DNA of 64,000 bases from Bog-473 sp963838835 (GCA_963838835.1 CAWITA010000013.1:54858-118857), one strand, 5' to 3'. Numbered from the stretch's first letter, positions 9,388 through 19,066 are shown. The notes: generated by a model from the letters alone, not told the origin. Made by a program: numbers and translations.

Positions 9388-11955
9388 ATGAGTCTGGCGC
9401 TGCGTGTCGCCCGATACCGGTTTCGCGCCACGTTCGGCCGTCGATGGGGCGACTACTTGGCCATCGTGCTGCTCGTCGGCTTGTTAGGCGGTCTGGCCAT
9501 TGGAGCGGTCGCGGCGGCCCGGCGCACGCAGTCGTCATTCACCACCTTTCTGGCCAGCACCAACCCGTCGGACCTGACCATCGCCGTGTTCCCTCCGGGC
9601 AACGGCGGGTCCGAAGGGGGATACTCGGGCAAGCTCACCACGAGCATCAAGCAGCTGCCCGACGTCAAGCGCGTACGCAGCTGGGTCGAACCCATCGGGA
9701 TCCCCTTGGGGCCGAATGGGGTTCCCCAGCTCTCCGCCCTGTCGAACGTGACCGTCGTCGGCAGCGTGGACGGCCTGTCGTTTGACATGGACCGCCCTGG
9801 AGTCATTGCGGGCAAGATGGCCGATGCTCGACGAACCGATCAGTTCGTGACCACCCCGGCCGGCGCGCGGTTCGCGCATTGGCACGTTGGTGAGGCTGTT
9901 CCCTTCGGGTTCTATTCGCCTAGCCAGATCGGCTCGCCGGCATTTGCGGCGGGAAAGATCGCCCCGATGATCCGGGTCGATGCCACCTTGGTGGGCATCG
10001 TGCAGTTCAGCGACAGCGTCATCCAAGACCAGGTGGACGAGTACCCCACATTCGCCCTGTTCACGCCGGCCCTCACCGACACCCTCGTGGCGCGGGGCAT
10101 GACGTTCGCCACGTACTACGCCATTCAGACCGTGCACGGGGGGCGGGATGTCCCTGCCGTGGAGCGGGCGTTCGAGAACCTGATTCCTCCTGGTGCCACC
10201 GTCCAGGACCATGTCACGTCCCTAGTGGCGGCCAAGGCGGACCGGGCCATCCGGCCCGAATCGATCGCTCTCGCGGCGTTCGGTGTCATCGCCGGACTGG
10301 CCGCACTGGCCGTCGGAGGTTTAGCCATCGCCCGCCTACTGGGTGCAACTGAAGGCGACCTCGAGGTGCTTCGGGCCATTGGTGCTGGACCGGCCGTGGT
10401 GATGGGCGACGGACTAGTGGGTGCCCTAGGTTCGATGCTTCTTGGCGCCCTGCTCGCCGTGGGCGTGGCGATTGCCCTGTCGCCCGTCGGCCCGATCGGC
10501 CCTGTGCGCTCCGTCTACCCCAACCGAGGGGTCGCCTTCGACTGGACCGTGCTCGGATTGGGGATGGTGATCATCATCGTCGTACTCGGCGTGCTGACCG
10601 TGTCCCTCGATTACCGTGTCGCCCGCCATCGCACGTCAGGCCTGCGAGTGCAGGCACCAGCGCGGCGCCAGGTTCTAGCCAACGCCGCCGCGCAGGCCGG
10701 TCTGCCGGCTCCCGCGGTCGCCGGCCTGCGCTTCGCCCTCGAACCCGGTGGTGGGCGAAAGACCGTGCCGGTGCGCTCGGCGTTGTTCGGTATGGTCCTG
10801 GCGGTGGTGGTAGTGGTCGCCACTCTTACATTTGGCAGCGGCTTGCAGACCCTCGTTTCTCATCCCGCCCTCTACGGCTGGAATTGGACCTACGCGCTGT
10901 TCTCGGAGAGCGGTCCGGACGTCCCTCCGCAGGCGGTCGCGCTGCTCGGTCACAACGCCAATGTGGCCGCCTACTCCGACGTCGAGATCGCCGACCCCGA
11001 GATCAACGGGAAAATCGTCCCGTCCCTCTTCGAGCGGGCGAACGCGGCGGTGGTCCCGGCGATCCTGTCGGGTCACGCCCCGCAGGAGAACGACCAAATC
11101 GTCCTCGGCGCGGCCACCCTAAAAGATCTCGGCACCCACGTGGGCGGGACGGTGAGCGTCACCTATGGAAGTAAGCGGAGCGCCCCCTACTATGTTCCGC
11201 CGACCGTGCTCCATGTGGTCGGTTCGGCCACCATGCCGGCCATTGGCTTTCCCAGTTTGGAAGGGGACCACACCTCGATGGGAATCGGCGCGCTCGTGCC
11301 GACGGGGGTGATACCCGCCGCATTTCGGCAAGCCCTGGGCACCAGCAGCCCCGATCGCACCCTCGACGGTCCAGAGTTTGTCTTCGTCCAGATGCGCCAG
11401 GGCGTCAGCCAAGCCGTCGCCCGGGCCGACATCCGACGGATCGCCTTGGCCGGCAATCGGGCGTTCGCGCAGGCACCGAACGGCGATGGCACCGGCGATA
11501 CAGTCCTGGTCGTCTCGGATCTTCTTCCAGCCGAGATCGTGAACTACCGCTCGATCGGCGCCACGCCTGCCCTCCTGGCGGGAAGTCTGGCCGTCGCCGC
11601 GGTGGTGGCCCTTGGTCTTACCCTCGTCGCGTCGGTTCGTCGACGACGCCGGGAGCTGGCGCTCCTGAAGGCGCTCGGCTTCACCGGAGGGCAGGTGTCC
11701 GCGTCTGTGGCCGTGCAGGCAACCACCATTGGGGTGTTCGGCCTCCTCGTCGGGGTACCGCTCGGCATTGCGCTCGGGCGCTGGCTATGGGTGCTCTTCG
11801 CCCACGAGATCTATGCCGTCCCGCAGCCGACCGTGCCCACATCAGAGATCGTCGCAGTGGCCGTGGGAGCGGTCGTGCTCGCCAACGTCGTTGCTGCGTT
11901 TCCCGGGCGTATGGCTGCCAGGACACCGGCGGCTCTGATACTGCGGGCCGAATGA
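9388..11955 (+). CDS. FtsX/MacB-type ABC transporter permease (orphan)
   Basis: The ATG at 9388 has GGAGGT ten bases upstream and is preferred over the GTG at 9355; the protein is 855 aa. An N-terminal span (YLAIVLLVGLLGGLAIGAVAAAR) is followed by a large extracytoplasmic domain. The first FtsX core starts near LAAFGVIAGLAALAVGG, a second extracellular domain follows, and the last FtsX core runs from LLAGSLAVAAVVALGLTLVAS to the end with ALLKALGFTGGQV between spans. Such permeases move lipoproteins, lipids or peptides, or transmit signals across the membrane, with a separate ATPase. No ATPase gene lies next to it here, so it must borrow one or be a relic of a split operon. Confidence 0.85.
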   Translation: MSLALRVARYRFRATFGRRWGDYLAIVLLVGLLGGLAIGAVAAARRTQSSFTTFLASTNPSDLTIAVFPPGNGGSEGGYSGKLTTSIKQLPDVKRVRSWVEPIGIPLGPNGVPQLSALSNVTVVGSVDGLSFDMDRPGVIAGKMADARRTDQFVTTPAGARFAHWHVGEAVPFGFYSPSQIGSPAFAAGKIAPMIRVDATLVGIVQFSDSVIQDQVDEYPTFALFTPALTDTLVARGMTFATYYAIQTVHGGRDVPAVERAFENLIPPGATVQDHVTSLVAAKADRAIRPESIALAAFGVIAGLAALAVGGLAIARLLGATEGDLEVLRAIGAGPAVVMGDGLVGALGSMLLGALLAVGVAIALSPVGPIGPVRSVYPNRGVAFDWTVLGLGMVIIIVVLGVLTVSLDYRVARHRTSGLRVQAPARRQVLANAAAQAGLPAPAVAGLRFALEPGGGRKTVPVRSALFGMVLAVVVVVATLTFGSGLQTLVSHPALYGWNWTYALFSESGPDVPPQAVALLGHNANVAAYSDVEIADPEINGKIVPSLFERANAAVVPAILSGHAPQENDQIVLGAATLKDLGTHVGGTVSVTYGSKRSAPYYVPPTVLHVVGSATMPAIGFPSLEGDHTSMGIGALVPTGVIPAAFRQALGTSSPDRTLDGPEFVFVQMRQGVSQAVARADIRRIALAGNRAFAQAPNGDGTGDTVLVVSDLLPAEIVNYRSIGATPALLAGSLAVAAVVALGLTLVASVRRRRRELALLKALGFTGGQVSASVAVQATTIGVFGLLVGVPLGIALGRWLWVLFAHEIYAVPQPTVPTSEIVAVAVGAVVLANVVAAFPGRMAARTPAALILRAE

Positions 11956-12252
11956 GGCAGTCGCCTGTACGCCACGCGTGACCGCCGGGCCACTCAGATC
12001 AGCAGGCCGCCGTCTCCTCTGCCACTCTGCCGAAGCCGGGGGACAACATGCGGCAGGTGCGCGCGAACGCCTGGCTACCGGCCGGGTTCCAGTATCCCCC
12101 GATGATGCCGATCAAGGATGGTTACCCTTCCGGGGCGCCCCAGAAGGGCAGGACTGGGAGCATGACCGACGAGGACCGCGCGTACCTGAACGGCGCCCGT
12201 CAGACAGCACGGCCGTCTTCAGGCTTAGGCGCGGAACGTCCTCGCGGCAAGC
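11956..12252. other. Intergenic, no gene recognised
   Basis: The permease (+) and the lipoprotein (-) converge on this spacer. A short plus-strand frame around 12048-12326 (MTDEDRAYLNGARQ) has no recognisable family and overlaps the lipoprotein end, so I do not call it. Confidence 0.4.
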
Positions 12253-13134
12253 TCAGTGCTCACTCACAAATGCAGAAACTGCATTCTCCATTTGACTCAG
12301 ATTGCTCGGGCCAACTTCCGCACTAATTCCTGACTGATTAACGAGAAAGAACCGCAGACTTGCATCGCAGATGCTCTGCTCTGTCGAGGGCAGTGTGCAG
12401 GCGATCATCAGACCATCGGCGGACATCGGTGGGGTCACCTGCGCCGTGAACAGCGCCACGGCGGAATTGCCCTTACCGGACATTAGGAAGGCATCATCCA
12501 TTACTCGAGCCGGCACCCGGACGGCAGCCACGTAGACGTTGGTGGTTCCTGTGGCGATCTGTTGCAACATGTCGGCAGACGAATGGCTACAGGCGGATGA
12601 ACTGCCTGCGAACGCCTCCTCGGCGGCCTGGACAGCAGGGATGTACGGGCAAGCCAGGCTCATGTAGGCATTGGCGCCGCCGGCGCGAAGCACCAACTCA
12701 ACTCCCTGCGACATGTCGGAGCCTACGGTCGCCGTCATGATCATCCCCGCATCGGCGCTACCGAAATCGCCCTGACAGCTCGCGATAGCGGGGGCGATGA
12801 GGTACGAAGCTGGGGCACCAGCGATGACCGACCCGAAGAGGCTCGCACCATCGGGAGGAGCAAGGGCAGTCGGCACTGCAAGGGTTCCCGAAGGGGACTG
12901 CGGGCTAAAGGGAGTCCCGGCATAGTCCGATGCGGGGACCGGGCAGGGCTGCACCGATATCTGGACCGATGACAGCGTGGTCGTCGATGACGTCGATGAC
13001 GTCGAAGTCGTCGAAGTCGTCGAGGACGTCGAGGATGTGGTCGAAGATCGGGCCGTCGAGCTGGGTCCACCGCCACACGCAGTAATCCCTATTGCGGTTA
13101 TGACTAAGGCACCTAGCGCAATGCACCGGGACAT
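12253..13134 (-). CDS. Putative lipoprotein with Ser/Thr linker, unknown function
   Basis: I choose the ATG at 13134 because it gives a lipoprotein signal: MSRCIALGALVITAIGITAC, where the final Cys would be lipidated. A Ser/Thr-only linker of about 30 residues follows (bases around 12976-13060, built from GTCGA-type repeats), then a globular domain of roughly 220 residues with four or more cysteines (SLACPYIP, SSACSHSS, MIACTLPS, QSICDAS) that could pair outside the cell. I recognise no family. The architecture resembles actinobacterial sensor or ligand-binding lipoproteins. A further upstream start is open but would bury the signal peptide. Confidence 0.7.
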   Translation of the reverse strand: MSRCIALGALVITAIGITACGGGPSSTARSSTTSSTSSTTSTTSTSSTSSTTTLSSVQISVQPCPVPASDYAGTPFSPQSPSGTLAVPTALAPPDGASLFGSVIAGAPASYLIAPAIASCQGDFGSADAGMIMTATVGSDMSQGVELVLRAGGANAYMSLACPYIPAVQAAEEAFAGSSSACSHSSADMLQQIATGTTNVYVAAVRVPARVMDDAFLMSGKGNSAVALFTAQVTPPMSADGLMIACTLPSTEQSICDASLRFFLVNQSGISAEVGPSNLSQMENAVSAFVSEH

Positions 13135-13331
13135 CAAGGAAATATTGGGATGCTCAATCGCTCGTTGCAAGGACTCTGACGCACCCGGCACCGACCGGGA
13201 TTGATTATCCCTGCCGGATACCGGACCGCCCGTCGCCATGAATCCCCTGCCCCCAGGGTGGATTCGCAAGGTCGGAACCCTCTCCCGGCGTACCGGGCCA
13301 TTTAGCCCCCTGAGCTCCTCGATATCAGCAC

Positions 13332-13874
13332 CTACGCATCACCTGCGAGTAGGCGCTGTACGGTCGCGCTCTTACCCGCGGTATAGCGGTGTCGGCCATC
13401 GGGATGCTCTTCCGCAAGGCGTTCCTTTGTTCCTTCGTAAGCTCGGCGAGCCGTTGGATTCTGACGCAGGAGCTCACGGAAGTCCAGGTACTGGATCCAC
13501 TGAGGGCCGCCGAACTCAACGCCGTGGGCGTGGGCGACTCGGTGCCAGGGCGCGTCCTCCATGACGAACACCCAACCGCCCTCGCCTCCGGCATCACCAC
13601 GGTAGATCCATCCAAGTCGAGACATCGGCTCGGCGATCTCCGTGACATCCACGCCTGAATCAACCCCGATGGCCAGATCGATGATGGGTTTTGCCAACAG
13701 CCCCGGTACCGCCGTGGACCCTATGTGCTCAACTGCCTGGGCGGAATGGGCGACAGCCTTTCTTACGTCCTCAGTGAGCTCCCGTGCGATAGATGCCCAG
13801 CCCGCGTCACTTCGTACCAACCGCACCGTCCCGTGCTGCAGCCCCAGTCCCGCACCAGCAAAATCGATCACCAC
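13332..13874 (-). CDS. GrpB family protein (nucleotidyltransferase-like, UPF0157)
   Basis: The conserved GrpB core is present: TVRLVRSDAGW at the N-terminus, VEHIGSTAVPGLLAKPIIDLAIGV with the GS..D-type nucleotidyltransferase signature, HAHGVEFGGPQW in the middle and FRELLRQNPTARRAYEGTKERLA near the end. The C-terminal KSATVQRLL fits. GTG codons at 13874 and 13871 directly precede IDFAGAGLG and are the likeliest starts; the frame is open further upstream but without conserved sequence. The cellular substrate is unknown; some relatives are fused to dephospho-CoA kinase (CoaE). Confidence 0.85.
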   Translation of the reverse strand: MVIDFAGAGLGLQHGTVRLVRSDAGWASIARELTEDVRKAVAHSAQAVEHIGSTAVPGLLAKPIIDLAIGVDSGVDVTEIAEPMSRLGWIYRGDAGGEGGWVFVMEDAPWHRVAHAHGVEFGGPQWIQYLDFRELLRQNPTARRAYEGTKERLAEEHPDGRHRYTAGKSATVQRLLAGDA

Positions 13875-14041
13875 GCACCCCTCGGCCCGAACAGCTCGGA
13901 GTGCGCATACTGCCGCAAAGCGACCGACCTGAGCTGACGGCGCCCCTAGCCCATAAGTGATGGCATGCCTGCTTCGTTCGGGGCGACCCTCAACTTCCGC
14001 CAACGCCAAGTCCGCCCACCGCCCCGCCCCGCCGCCCTGGC

Positions 14042-14068
14042 CCCTCTCCCCCCTGCCGCGAGTGGGGA
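14042..14068. repeat. REP-like repeat, copy 1
   Basis: 27 bases identical to 20261-20287. The core is CCTGCCGCGAGTGGGG preceded by CCCTCTCCCC. It lies between the TauE/SafE and GrpB genes. Confidence 0.7.
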
Positions 14069-14147
14069 TAGGTGATAGGGCCGCGCGAAACGTCCCGCCC
14101 GCCACGTCCGCCCTGACCGACCTTCAGGTGGTTCGCCCGACCAAGCC

Positions 14148-15006
14148 TCAGACCTCCCGGGGGTGCCCCAGGCACTTCGGTGGCACCCCCGCGTCAACCA
14201 GCGGCGAGCCAGGCGTACCGAATGCCGATCGCCAGACCAACAGTCCGAGGAGATGGAGGATCGCTGATTCGGGCAGATGTGGCTGAAGTCGAGCGCCGGT
14301 GTAGCCACCCAGCAGTCCACCGATCCCGCGAGCAATGCCGACTCCCCAATCAGGTGCGATCGAGCCGTGATGGTGGGTTGAGAGCACCAGCAAGGTCAAC
14401 ACACCAGCGACCGAAGTAACGAAGGTGGACGCGAGGGTGGCAGGTGCAACCTCGGCAGGTGAGCGTCCTGATCCGATCAGGATTGGAGCGAGGATCGCCC
14501 CGCCGCCACCCGTAGATGCCGCCGACACATCCGACCAGTGCTGCCACGACGACCAAGGCCGGGCCGGAGATCCGAGCAGCCCAACGGCTACCCCCAAGGG
14601 GTTTCTGGGCGATCAGCAGCCACACCCCAAGTGGAATCAGTACCGAGGCGATCACCACATCGAAGCTGGTTGCACCTCGCAGGAAGTCGACTCGGATGAT
14701 TGAACCGATGACCACACCGGGCAGCGTCCCGAGCACCAGAAGTCGGGTTAGGCGCCCACCCGTCTGGCCCTGGCGCCAGTAGCGATACAACGCACCAGGC
14801 ACCGCCACCACGTTGTAGAGCAGATTCGTGGGGGTTACCGATGGGCTGGGTGTGCCCAGTACGCCGACCTGGAAGGGCAGCAGCAGTAGGGCACCCGACA
14901 CTCCGGCCGGGCTGGCGACGGTCGCCACGGTGAACGATGCAGCCAGAGCAGCGACGTAGACCCATGCTCCCGGCAGCACCCGCACACCGTACTGGGTCAC
15001 CTCCAT
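14148..15006 (-). pseudogene. TauE/SafE (TSUP) family membrane permease, frameshifted
   Basis: Both halves are clear. The upstream half starts at the ATG at 15006 with hydrophobic segments (AWVYVAALAASFTVATVA, ASPAGVSGALLLLPFQVG, TPTNLLYNVVAVPGALYRY). It runs to ALVVVAALVGCVGGIYG. The downstream half continues as GGGAILAPILIGSGRSPAEVAPATLASTF and LLGGYTGARLQPHLPE, the second TSUP half-repeat. The frame changes around 14505-14518, where four bases stand between TAC and GGCGGCGGG. TSUP proteins export sulfite, sulfoacetate or related organosulfonate anions. Unless this is a sequencing error the protein ends after about half its transmembrane segments. Confidence 0.8.
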
Positions 15007-15295
15007 GCATCTGTCGGAGTGCCCCGATCGCGGGCATTGGGCGCATCTGTCTTGAGGTTGCGGCCTCGCTTCGGCGGGGTCACTTCGCGTGCGCTCGTAT
15101 CAACGCCCTGCGCAAGCGCCTCTCCTACGGCGACAGGTGGTGGAAGCACCAAGGGTCCGCGGGGAGGCTTCCACCCTTGGACCGCCTTGCAGGTCTGCAA
15201 GCATGGCGACGGAGTAACCACGCGGTCTCCATCATCAGGGCACACAACGGAGGGGTAACGACACGAGGGGGTAACGACCAGGGGGTCACGTCACG

Positions 15296-16825
15296 ATGAG
15301 ATCGACAGCGCTGTTGAAGATGGCGATGGGGACCGGAGCCGCACTTCTGGTCTTCACCGTCGCCCCGGCCACGATGGCCTCTGCTTCACCGGCCACTTTC
15401 GTGTCGTGTTCGAGTGGAGGCGCCGGACTGGTCGCCGCCATCACCGCGGCAAACGTTGCGGGCGGGACCATCAACCTCGCCGCGGGTTGCACCTACTCCC
15501 TCACTGCTCCCAACAACACACCCAGTCCGATGATCGGGGGAAACGGCCTTCCCGTCGTCACGAACCAGATCACCATCAACGGCCTTCGCAGCACGATCAC
15601 CGGAAACCCCACCAGCGCCAAGCCCTTCCGCATTTTCGAGGTCGCCCCGACTGGGAACCTCACCCTTCAGGGCTTGACCCTGACCGGAGGAGTGGGCACC
15701 TTGGGCGGCGCCATCCTGAACAACGGCGGCACCGTGGTGCTGAATCACAGCCAGGTGACGGGTAATACAGCTACTCAGGCTGGCGGTGGCCTCGCCTCGG
15801 GCGACCTGGGCACGTCGGACGCCATCGTCGGTACTCTCACGCTCAATAGCAGTCAGGTGTACGGCAACACGACTGGTGCTGCGGGTGGCGGCATCGCCAT
15901 CAAGTTCGGAACCGTTGTCCTCAACACCAGCAGCGTGAACAACAACAAGGCGCAAGGTGGAGGTGGCATAGCCAATATAGGAGGCGCGCTGTCCCTCAAC
16001 TTCAGCCAGGTGAACAACAACACGACGAGTAGCGGTCCCGGTGGCGGCATCGGCAACGAGTCCGGCGGCACCGTTGTTCTCAACGCCAGCAGCGTGAACG
16101 ACAACACCTCTGGCGCCAGTGCCGGTGGCATCGCCGATGTCGGAGGCGCACTGTCCATCAACTTCAGCCAGGTGAACAACAACACTGCACAAGGCGGAGG
16201 TGGCGGTATCGCCAACGGTAATGGCATGGGGGGCGTCGGTCCTCCCCCTCTCGGCACGCTCAAGCTCTTCTTCAGCCAGGTGAACAACAACACGTCGAAC
16301 GGCGGCCCGATGGCTGGTGCAGGCGGCATCGCTAACGGCGGCATCGCGACCATCACCTTGAGTCAGGTGAACGGCAACACCGCACCAGGTTCCTCTGGTG
16401 GCGGCATCCTCAACCACGGAACGATGACGATCAGCGCTAGTCAGGTGAATGCCAACACGGCTCCGAGCGACAGCGTTGGCGACCTTGGTTCCGGCGGTGG
16501 TATCGCCAACCTCGATTTTGCGGACATCGTTTCTCCACCCGCCCCAGCTCCCAGTGGAGTGCTGACCATCAATCTGAGCCAGGTAAGCAATAACTCAGCC
16601 TCAGGTGTCGGTGGCGGAATCGTCGAATCTGATGCGACAGAAACCGCTGCCGGTAACACCCTTGCCGTCAATGGCAGTCTTGTGACGGGCAACAGCGCTC
16701 CCGGTGGAGGTGGCGGTATCTACGCCATCGCTGGCAGCCCGGTAACGCTCAAGCTCACCCTGGTGGCCAAGAACACACCAAACAACTGCGAACCCTTGAA
16801 CACCATCGGAGGTTGCCTCAACTGA
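15296..16825 (+). CDS. Secreted right-handed beta-helix repeat protein
   Basis: 509 residues with a Sec signal (LLKMAMGTGAALLVFTVAPATMASASP). The rest is a parallel beta-helix: N-terminal VAAITAANVAGGTINLAAGCTY and LTLQGLTLTGG, then at least ten rungs carrying S(Q/S)V.(N/G)NT followed by GGGI. The pattern recalls polymorphic outer-membrane/adhesin repeats and pectate-lyase-like helices, but no catalytic residues of a lyase stand out. Asparagine ladders in the NNNT turns are typical of such coils. It is probably an exposed adhesin or surface structure; no sorting signal is visible. The spacer upstream ends in two GGGTAACGAC copies just before the start. Confidence 0.8.
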   Translation: MRSTALLKMAMGTGAALLVFTVAPATMASASPATFVSCSSGGAGLVAAITAANVAGGTINLAAGCTYSLTAPNNTPSPMIGGNGLPVVTNQITINGLRSTITGNPTSAKPFRIFEVAPTGNLTLQGLTLTGGVGTLGGAILNNGGTVVLNHSQVTGNTATQAGGGLASGDLGTSDAIVGTLTLNSSQVYGNTTGAAGGGIAIKFGTVVLNTSSVNNNKAQGGGGIANIGGALSLNFSQVNNNTTSSGPGGGIGNESGGTVVLNASSVNDNTSGASAGGIADVGGALSINFSQVNNNTAQGGGGGIANGNGMGGVGPPPLGTLKLFFSQVNNNTSNGGPMAGAGGIANGGIATITLSQVNGNTAPGSSGGGILNHGTMTISASQVNANTAPSDSVGDLGSGGGIANLDFADIVSPPAPAPSGVLTINLSQVSNNSASGVGGGIVESDATETAAGNTLAVNGSLVTGNSAPGGGGGIYAIAGSPVTLKLTLVAKNTPNNCEPLNTIGGCLN

Positions 16826-16936
16826 GTTCCAGCGAGCGGTCCACTGTCCCAGTTCGCCTGCGGTTCGGTGAGACCTGTCAGCGATGCTGCTGTCCTGATC
16901 TTGGGTGCAGATGACCGATGTGATCAGCCCGAGTTT

Positions 16937-17206
16937 CTAATTCCTCGCACCGTCCACATCGCTTTGGGTCACCCGAATCGAACGCGGCCAGCCCTGGGCA
17001 GCTGAGAGCCGGACCCAATGGGCGTCCCCGTCGAAGGAGATCCATGACACCGTAGGGGGTAATCCCTCGGGTCCGGATAGCGCGAGAAGATTGGACCGGT
17101 ACTTCGGGTCCATTCGATAGCCACCGATCGGGCGATCAACCTCGGCGATGCAAGTACCACCAGCACGACCCCGAGCCCGCCACGACAGCTTCGCCAGTCT
17201 CTTCAC
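16937..17206 (-). CDS. Small hypothetical protein (doubtful)
   Basis: An 89-residue frame from a GTG. Its C-terminal half (VSWISFDGDAHWVRLSAAQGWPRSIRVTQSDVDG) has protein-like composition, while the N-terminal half is basic and low in information. I recognise no family and see no good ribosome-binding site. It may be a short gene starting nearer SNLLALSG, or not a gene at all. Confidence 0.3.
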   Translation of the reverse strand: MKRLAKLSWRARGRAGGTCIAEVDRPIGGYRMDPKYRSNLLALSGPEGLPPTVSWISFDGDAHWVRLSAAQGWPRSIRVTQSDVDGARN

Positions 17207-17341
17207 GGAACCTTCTTCCGGTTCGGCACCTCTGGTTACGAGTGGACGCCTTCATCGCTACATGTCGGGTCGGAGAGGGTCTGAAGTGGGTGTCTCAGAC
17301 CGCCGGGCTGGGGTGCCACCCTGCGGCAGCACTTATGTCGC

Positions 17342-17376
17342 TGCCCCACTTCTGTGCCGCCGCACATTAGGGGGCA
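17342..17376 (+). repeat. Hairpin repeat family member (TGCCCC...GGGGCA)
   Basis: TGCCCCAC and GGGGGCACC enclose a 20-odd base loop ending CGCACATTA. It matches the architecture of the copies at 32357-32391 and 37190-37244, and lies just beyond the 3' end of the K+ channel gene. Confidence 0.5.
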
Positions 17377-17383
17377 CCTTTCC

Positions 17384-17902
17384 CTAGGCGACTTGGCGTT
17401 GCTTGCCCATCTTCACGGCGTTCACGATCAGGCGGGCCACCAGACCCAGGATGACAAGATCGAGGAACATCTGGACTGTGACGACCGCCCGGGCGGCCTG
17501 ACTCTTTGCCGTGATGTCACCGAATCCGACCGTCGTGAAGACGGTGGTTGAGAAGTATATCGAATCAGTTTTGGTCAACGGACCTCCGAAGGATGCCGTA
17601 TCGGCATGCCCCATGAGAAAGTACGCCGTCGCAAAGACGAAGATGTAGAGCGGGACGGAGAACGCGAGTGCCTCAACGGCGCGAATGCTGGGGTGCCGAG
17701 ACCGCACGATCTGGCGAAGCTGCCACGCGATGACGACGACGAAGGCAAGTAGTCCGAGCACCAGCTCCGTCACCGATCCGGCATTCGCCCCCCGATCCAA
17801 CGGGATAAGAAAATAGATGGCTACTGGTCTGAGAACCTGAAACGTCACGGAGTAGTCGCAATCTTCGTGGTCGCATGCAACACGATTGCCCTGCACTGCC
17901 AC
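17384..17902 (-). CDS. Potassium channel family protein
   Basis: 172 residues with about four hydrophobic segments: VLRPVAIYFLIPL, ELVLGLLAFVVVIAWQL, ALAFSVPLYIFVFATAYFLMG and VTVQMFLDLVILGLVARLIV. Between the last two a re-entrant pore loop carries TTVFTTVGFGDI, with TVGFG as the K+ selectivity filter. There is no cytoplasmic RCK/TrkA-N domain, so this is a minimal Ion_trans_2-type channel of the plasma membrane. It is transcribed divergently from the small membrane protein at 17991, with about 90 bases between them containing a GCGTTAGGGGGC segment related to the dispersed repeat. Confidence 0.88.
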   Translation of the reverse strand: MAVQGNRVACDHEDCDYSVTFQVLRPVAIYFLIPLDRGANAGSVTELVLGLLAFVVVIAWQLRQIVRSRHPSIRAVEALAFSVPLYIFVFATAYFLMGHADTASFGGPLTKTDSIYFSTTVFTTVGFGDITAKSQAARAVVTVQMFLDLVILGLVARLIVNAVKMGKQRQVA

Positions 17903-17990
17903 ACTTGGAGCCTACGTCCGCTCCGCACCTGAACAAGTGCGACCGTCCCTCGGTCCCGATGCGTTAGGGGGCCCGCCCTAGGACTCGTTA

Positions 17991-18434
17991 ATGACAAGAT
18001 CTCCGAGTGGCCGCGAAGCTTACTTCTGGACATCCATGATCGCGCGCTGGGTTTGGTTCGTCATGATGATCGGCATCGGCGTCGAGTTCGCACTCGGTGT
18101 GGCGTGCTTGGTGCTCGTCCCGGTCAGACGACCTGATCAATGGCTGCCACCGCAGAGCAGGGGTGTGTACGTCGCCCACGCTGTTCTCGGCGGGCTGCTA
18201 GCGATCGGGGCGCTGACCATCCTCATTGCGGTTCTCGATGGGTCGAAGTTCGTGCGCCTCGGCGCGCAGATCGGCCTCGTCGGGCTCATGCTTGGCGCCG
18301 GAGGCGGGGTTCTGTCCGTGTCGCACCCTTGGAGACTGACAGGCATGGGGTTAATGTTCGCCGGGGCGCTCCTCGCCTTCTTCGGATACATCATTCCCCT
18401 CGCTGATGTCCCGGTGCAGGAACCGTCTGGGTGA
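17991..18434 (+). CDS. Small four-TM membrane protein, unknown function
   Basis: 147 residues with four predicted membrane segments (RWVWFVMMIGIGVEFALGVACLVLV, AHAVLGGLLAIGALTILIAVL, LGAQIGLVGLMLGAGGGVL, GLMFAGALLAFFGYIIPLA). Charged residues are confined to the loops. I do not recognise a named family. Its divergent arrangement with the K+ channel suggests, but does not prove, a shared promoter region. Confidence 0.7.
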   Translation: MTRSPSGREAYFWTSMIARWVWFVMMIGIGVEFALGVACLVLVPVRRPDQWLPPQSRGVYVAHAVLGGLLAIGALTILIAVLDGSKFVRLGAQIGLVGLMLGAGGGVLSVSHPWRLTGMGLMFAGALLAFFGYIIPLADVPVQEPSG

Positions 18435-18603
18435 CTCCTGAGATGGGTCTGTCCCGATGGCGAAGTGGCGCACCCTCACCTGGCATTTAGAGGGCCCGTG
18501 AGCAAGCCTTTGCCTTGCCTACTCTTGATAGCCGACAAGGAGACGCTAATGCGGCGCACTGAGCTACCCGAGTCGCTTCCTTCATCGCCCAAAGGAGAAT
18601 CAT

Positions 18604-18941
18604 TTGCCGACCACTCCTAACGTGACGCCGGTTTACGTGATCACACATATCGACATCCTCCCGAGCAACATGGAGGCTGGTCGAGAGCTCCTGTTACGCT
18701 TCGCGTGGATCTCCGTGACACCCCTGGACTCACAAGATTCGAACTACTGCGCCAGCTCCACCGGCCAAACCGCTTCGAGACCTTGGCTGTTTGGGAGTCC
18801 GAGGCTCATTATGTCGACAGCCTCGGGGCGCAAATCACCCTTTCATATAGGGAGCGCCTGCACCCGCTCCTCGGCTCACCGTTCGATGATCAAGTCCACG
18901 TTCTCGAATATGAATTGCCCCATAGTGGCTGGGCCGTGTAG
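18604..18941 (+). pseudogene. Antibiotic biosynthesis monooxygenase (ABM)-domain protein, frameshifted
   Basis: A TTG start lies a few bases after AAAGGAG (18591-18597). The first 34 residues (VYVITHIDILPSNMEAGREL) form the first ABM strand and helix. Near 18700 the frame changes and continues as GLTRFELLRQLHRPNRFETL, AVWESEAHYVDSL and SYRERLHPLLGSPFDD. That is the complete small ferredoxin-like ABM fold of quinol-monooxygenase relatives. As read, the gene needs a one-base correction to make a 112-residue protein. The substrate is unknown. Confidence 0.75.
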
Positions 18942-19034
18942 CTACGGCATGAGTGTCACCGATGTGGCAGGACTCTCCGAATTTCCAGGGCGGTCTTCGC
19001 CTTGCTCAACCGTTTCGCTTCGCCTCGGAGACAC

Positions 19035-19066
19035 TGCCCCATATGTGCCGTGGCCGTACGGGGGCG
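19035..19066 (+). repeat. Hairpin repeat family member
   Basis: TGCCCC and GGGGGC flank a loop that ends GTGGCCGTAC, matching the ACGGCGTAC-GGGGGC right arm of the copy at 32357-32391. It lies just after the ABM remnant. Confidence 0.5.

Noticed and set aside
12976..13060. Short tandem GTCGA/GTCGTC repeats as a regulatory element
   Set aside because: They lie inside the lipoprotein gene and encode its Ser/Thr linker on the minus strand.
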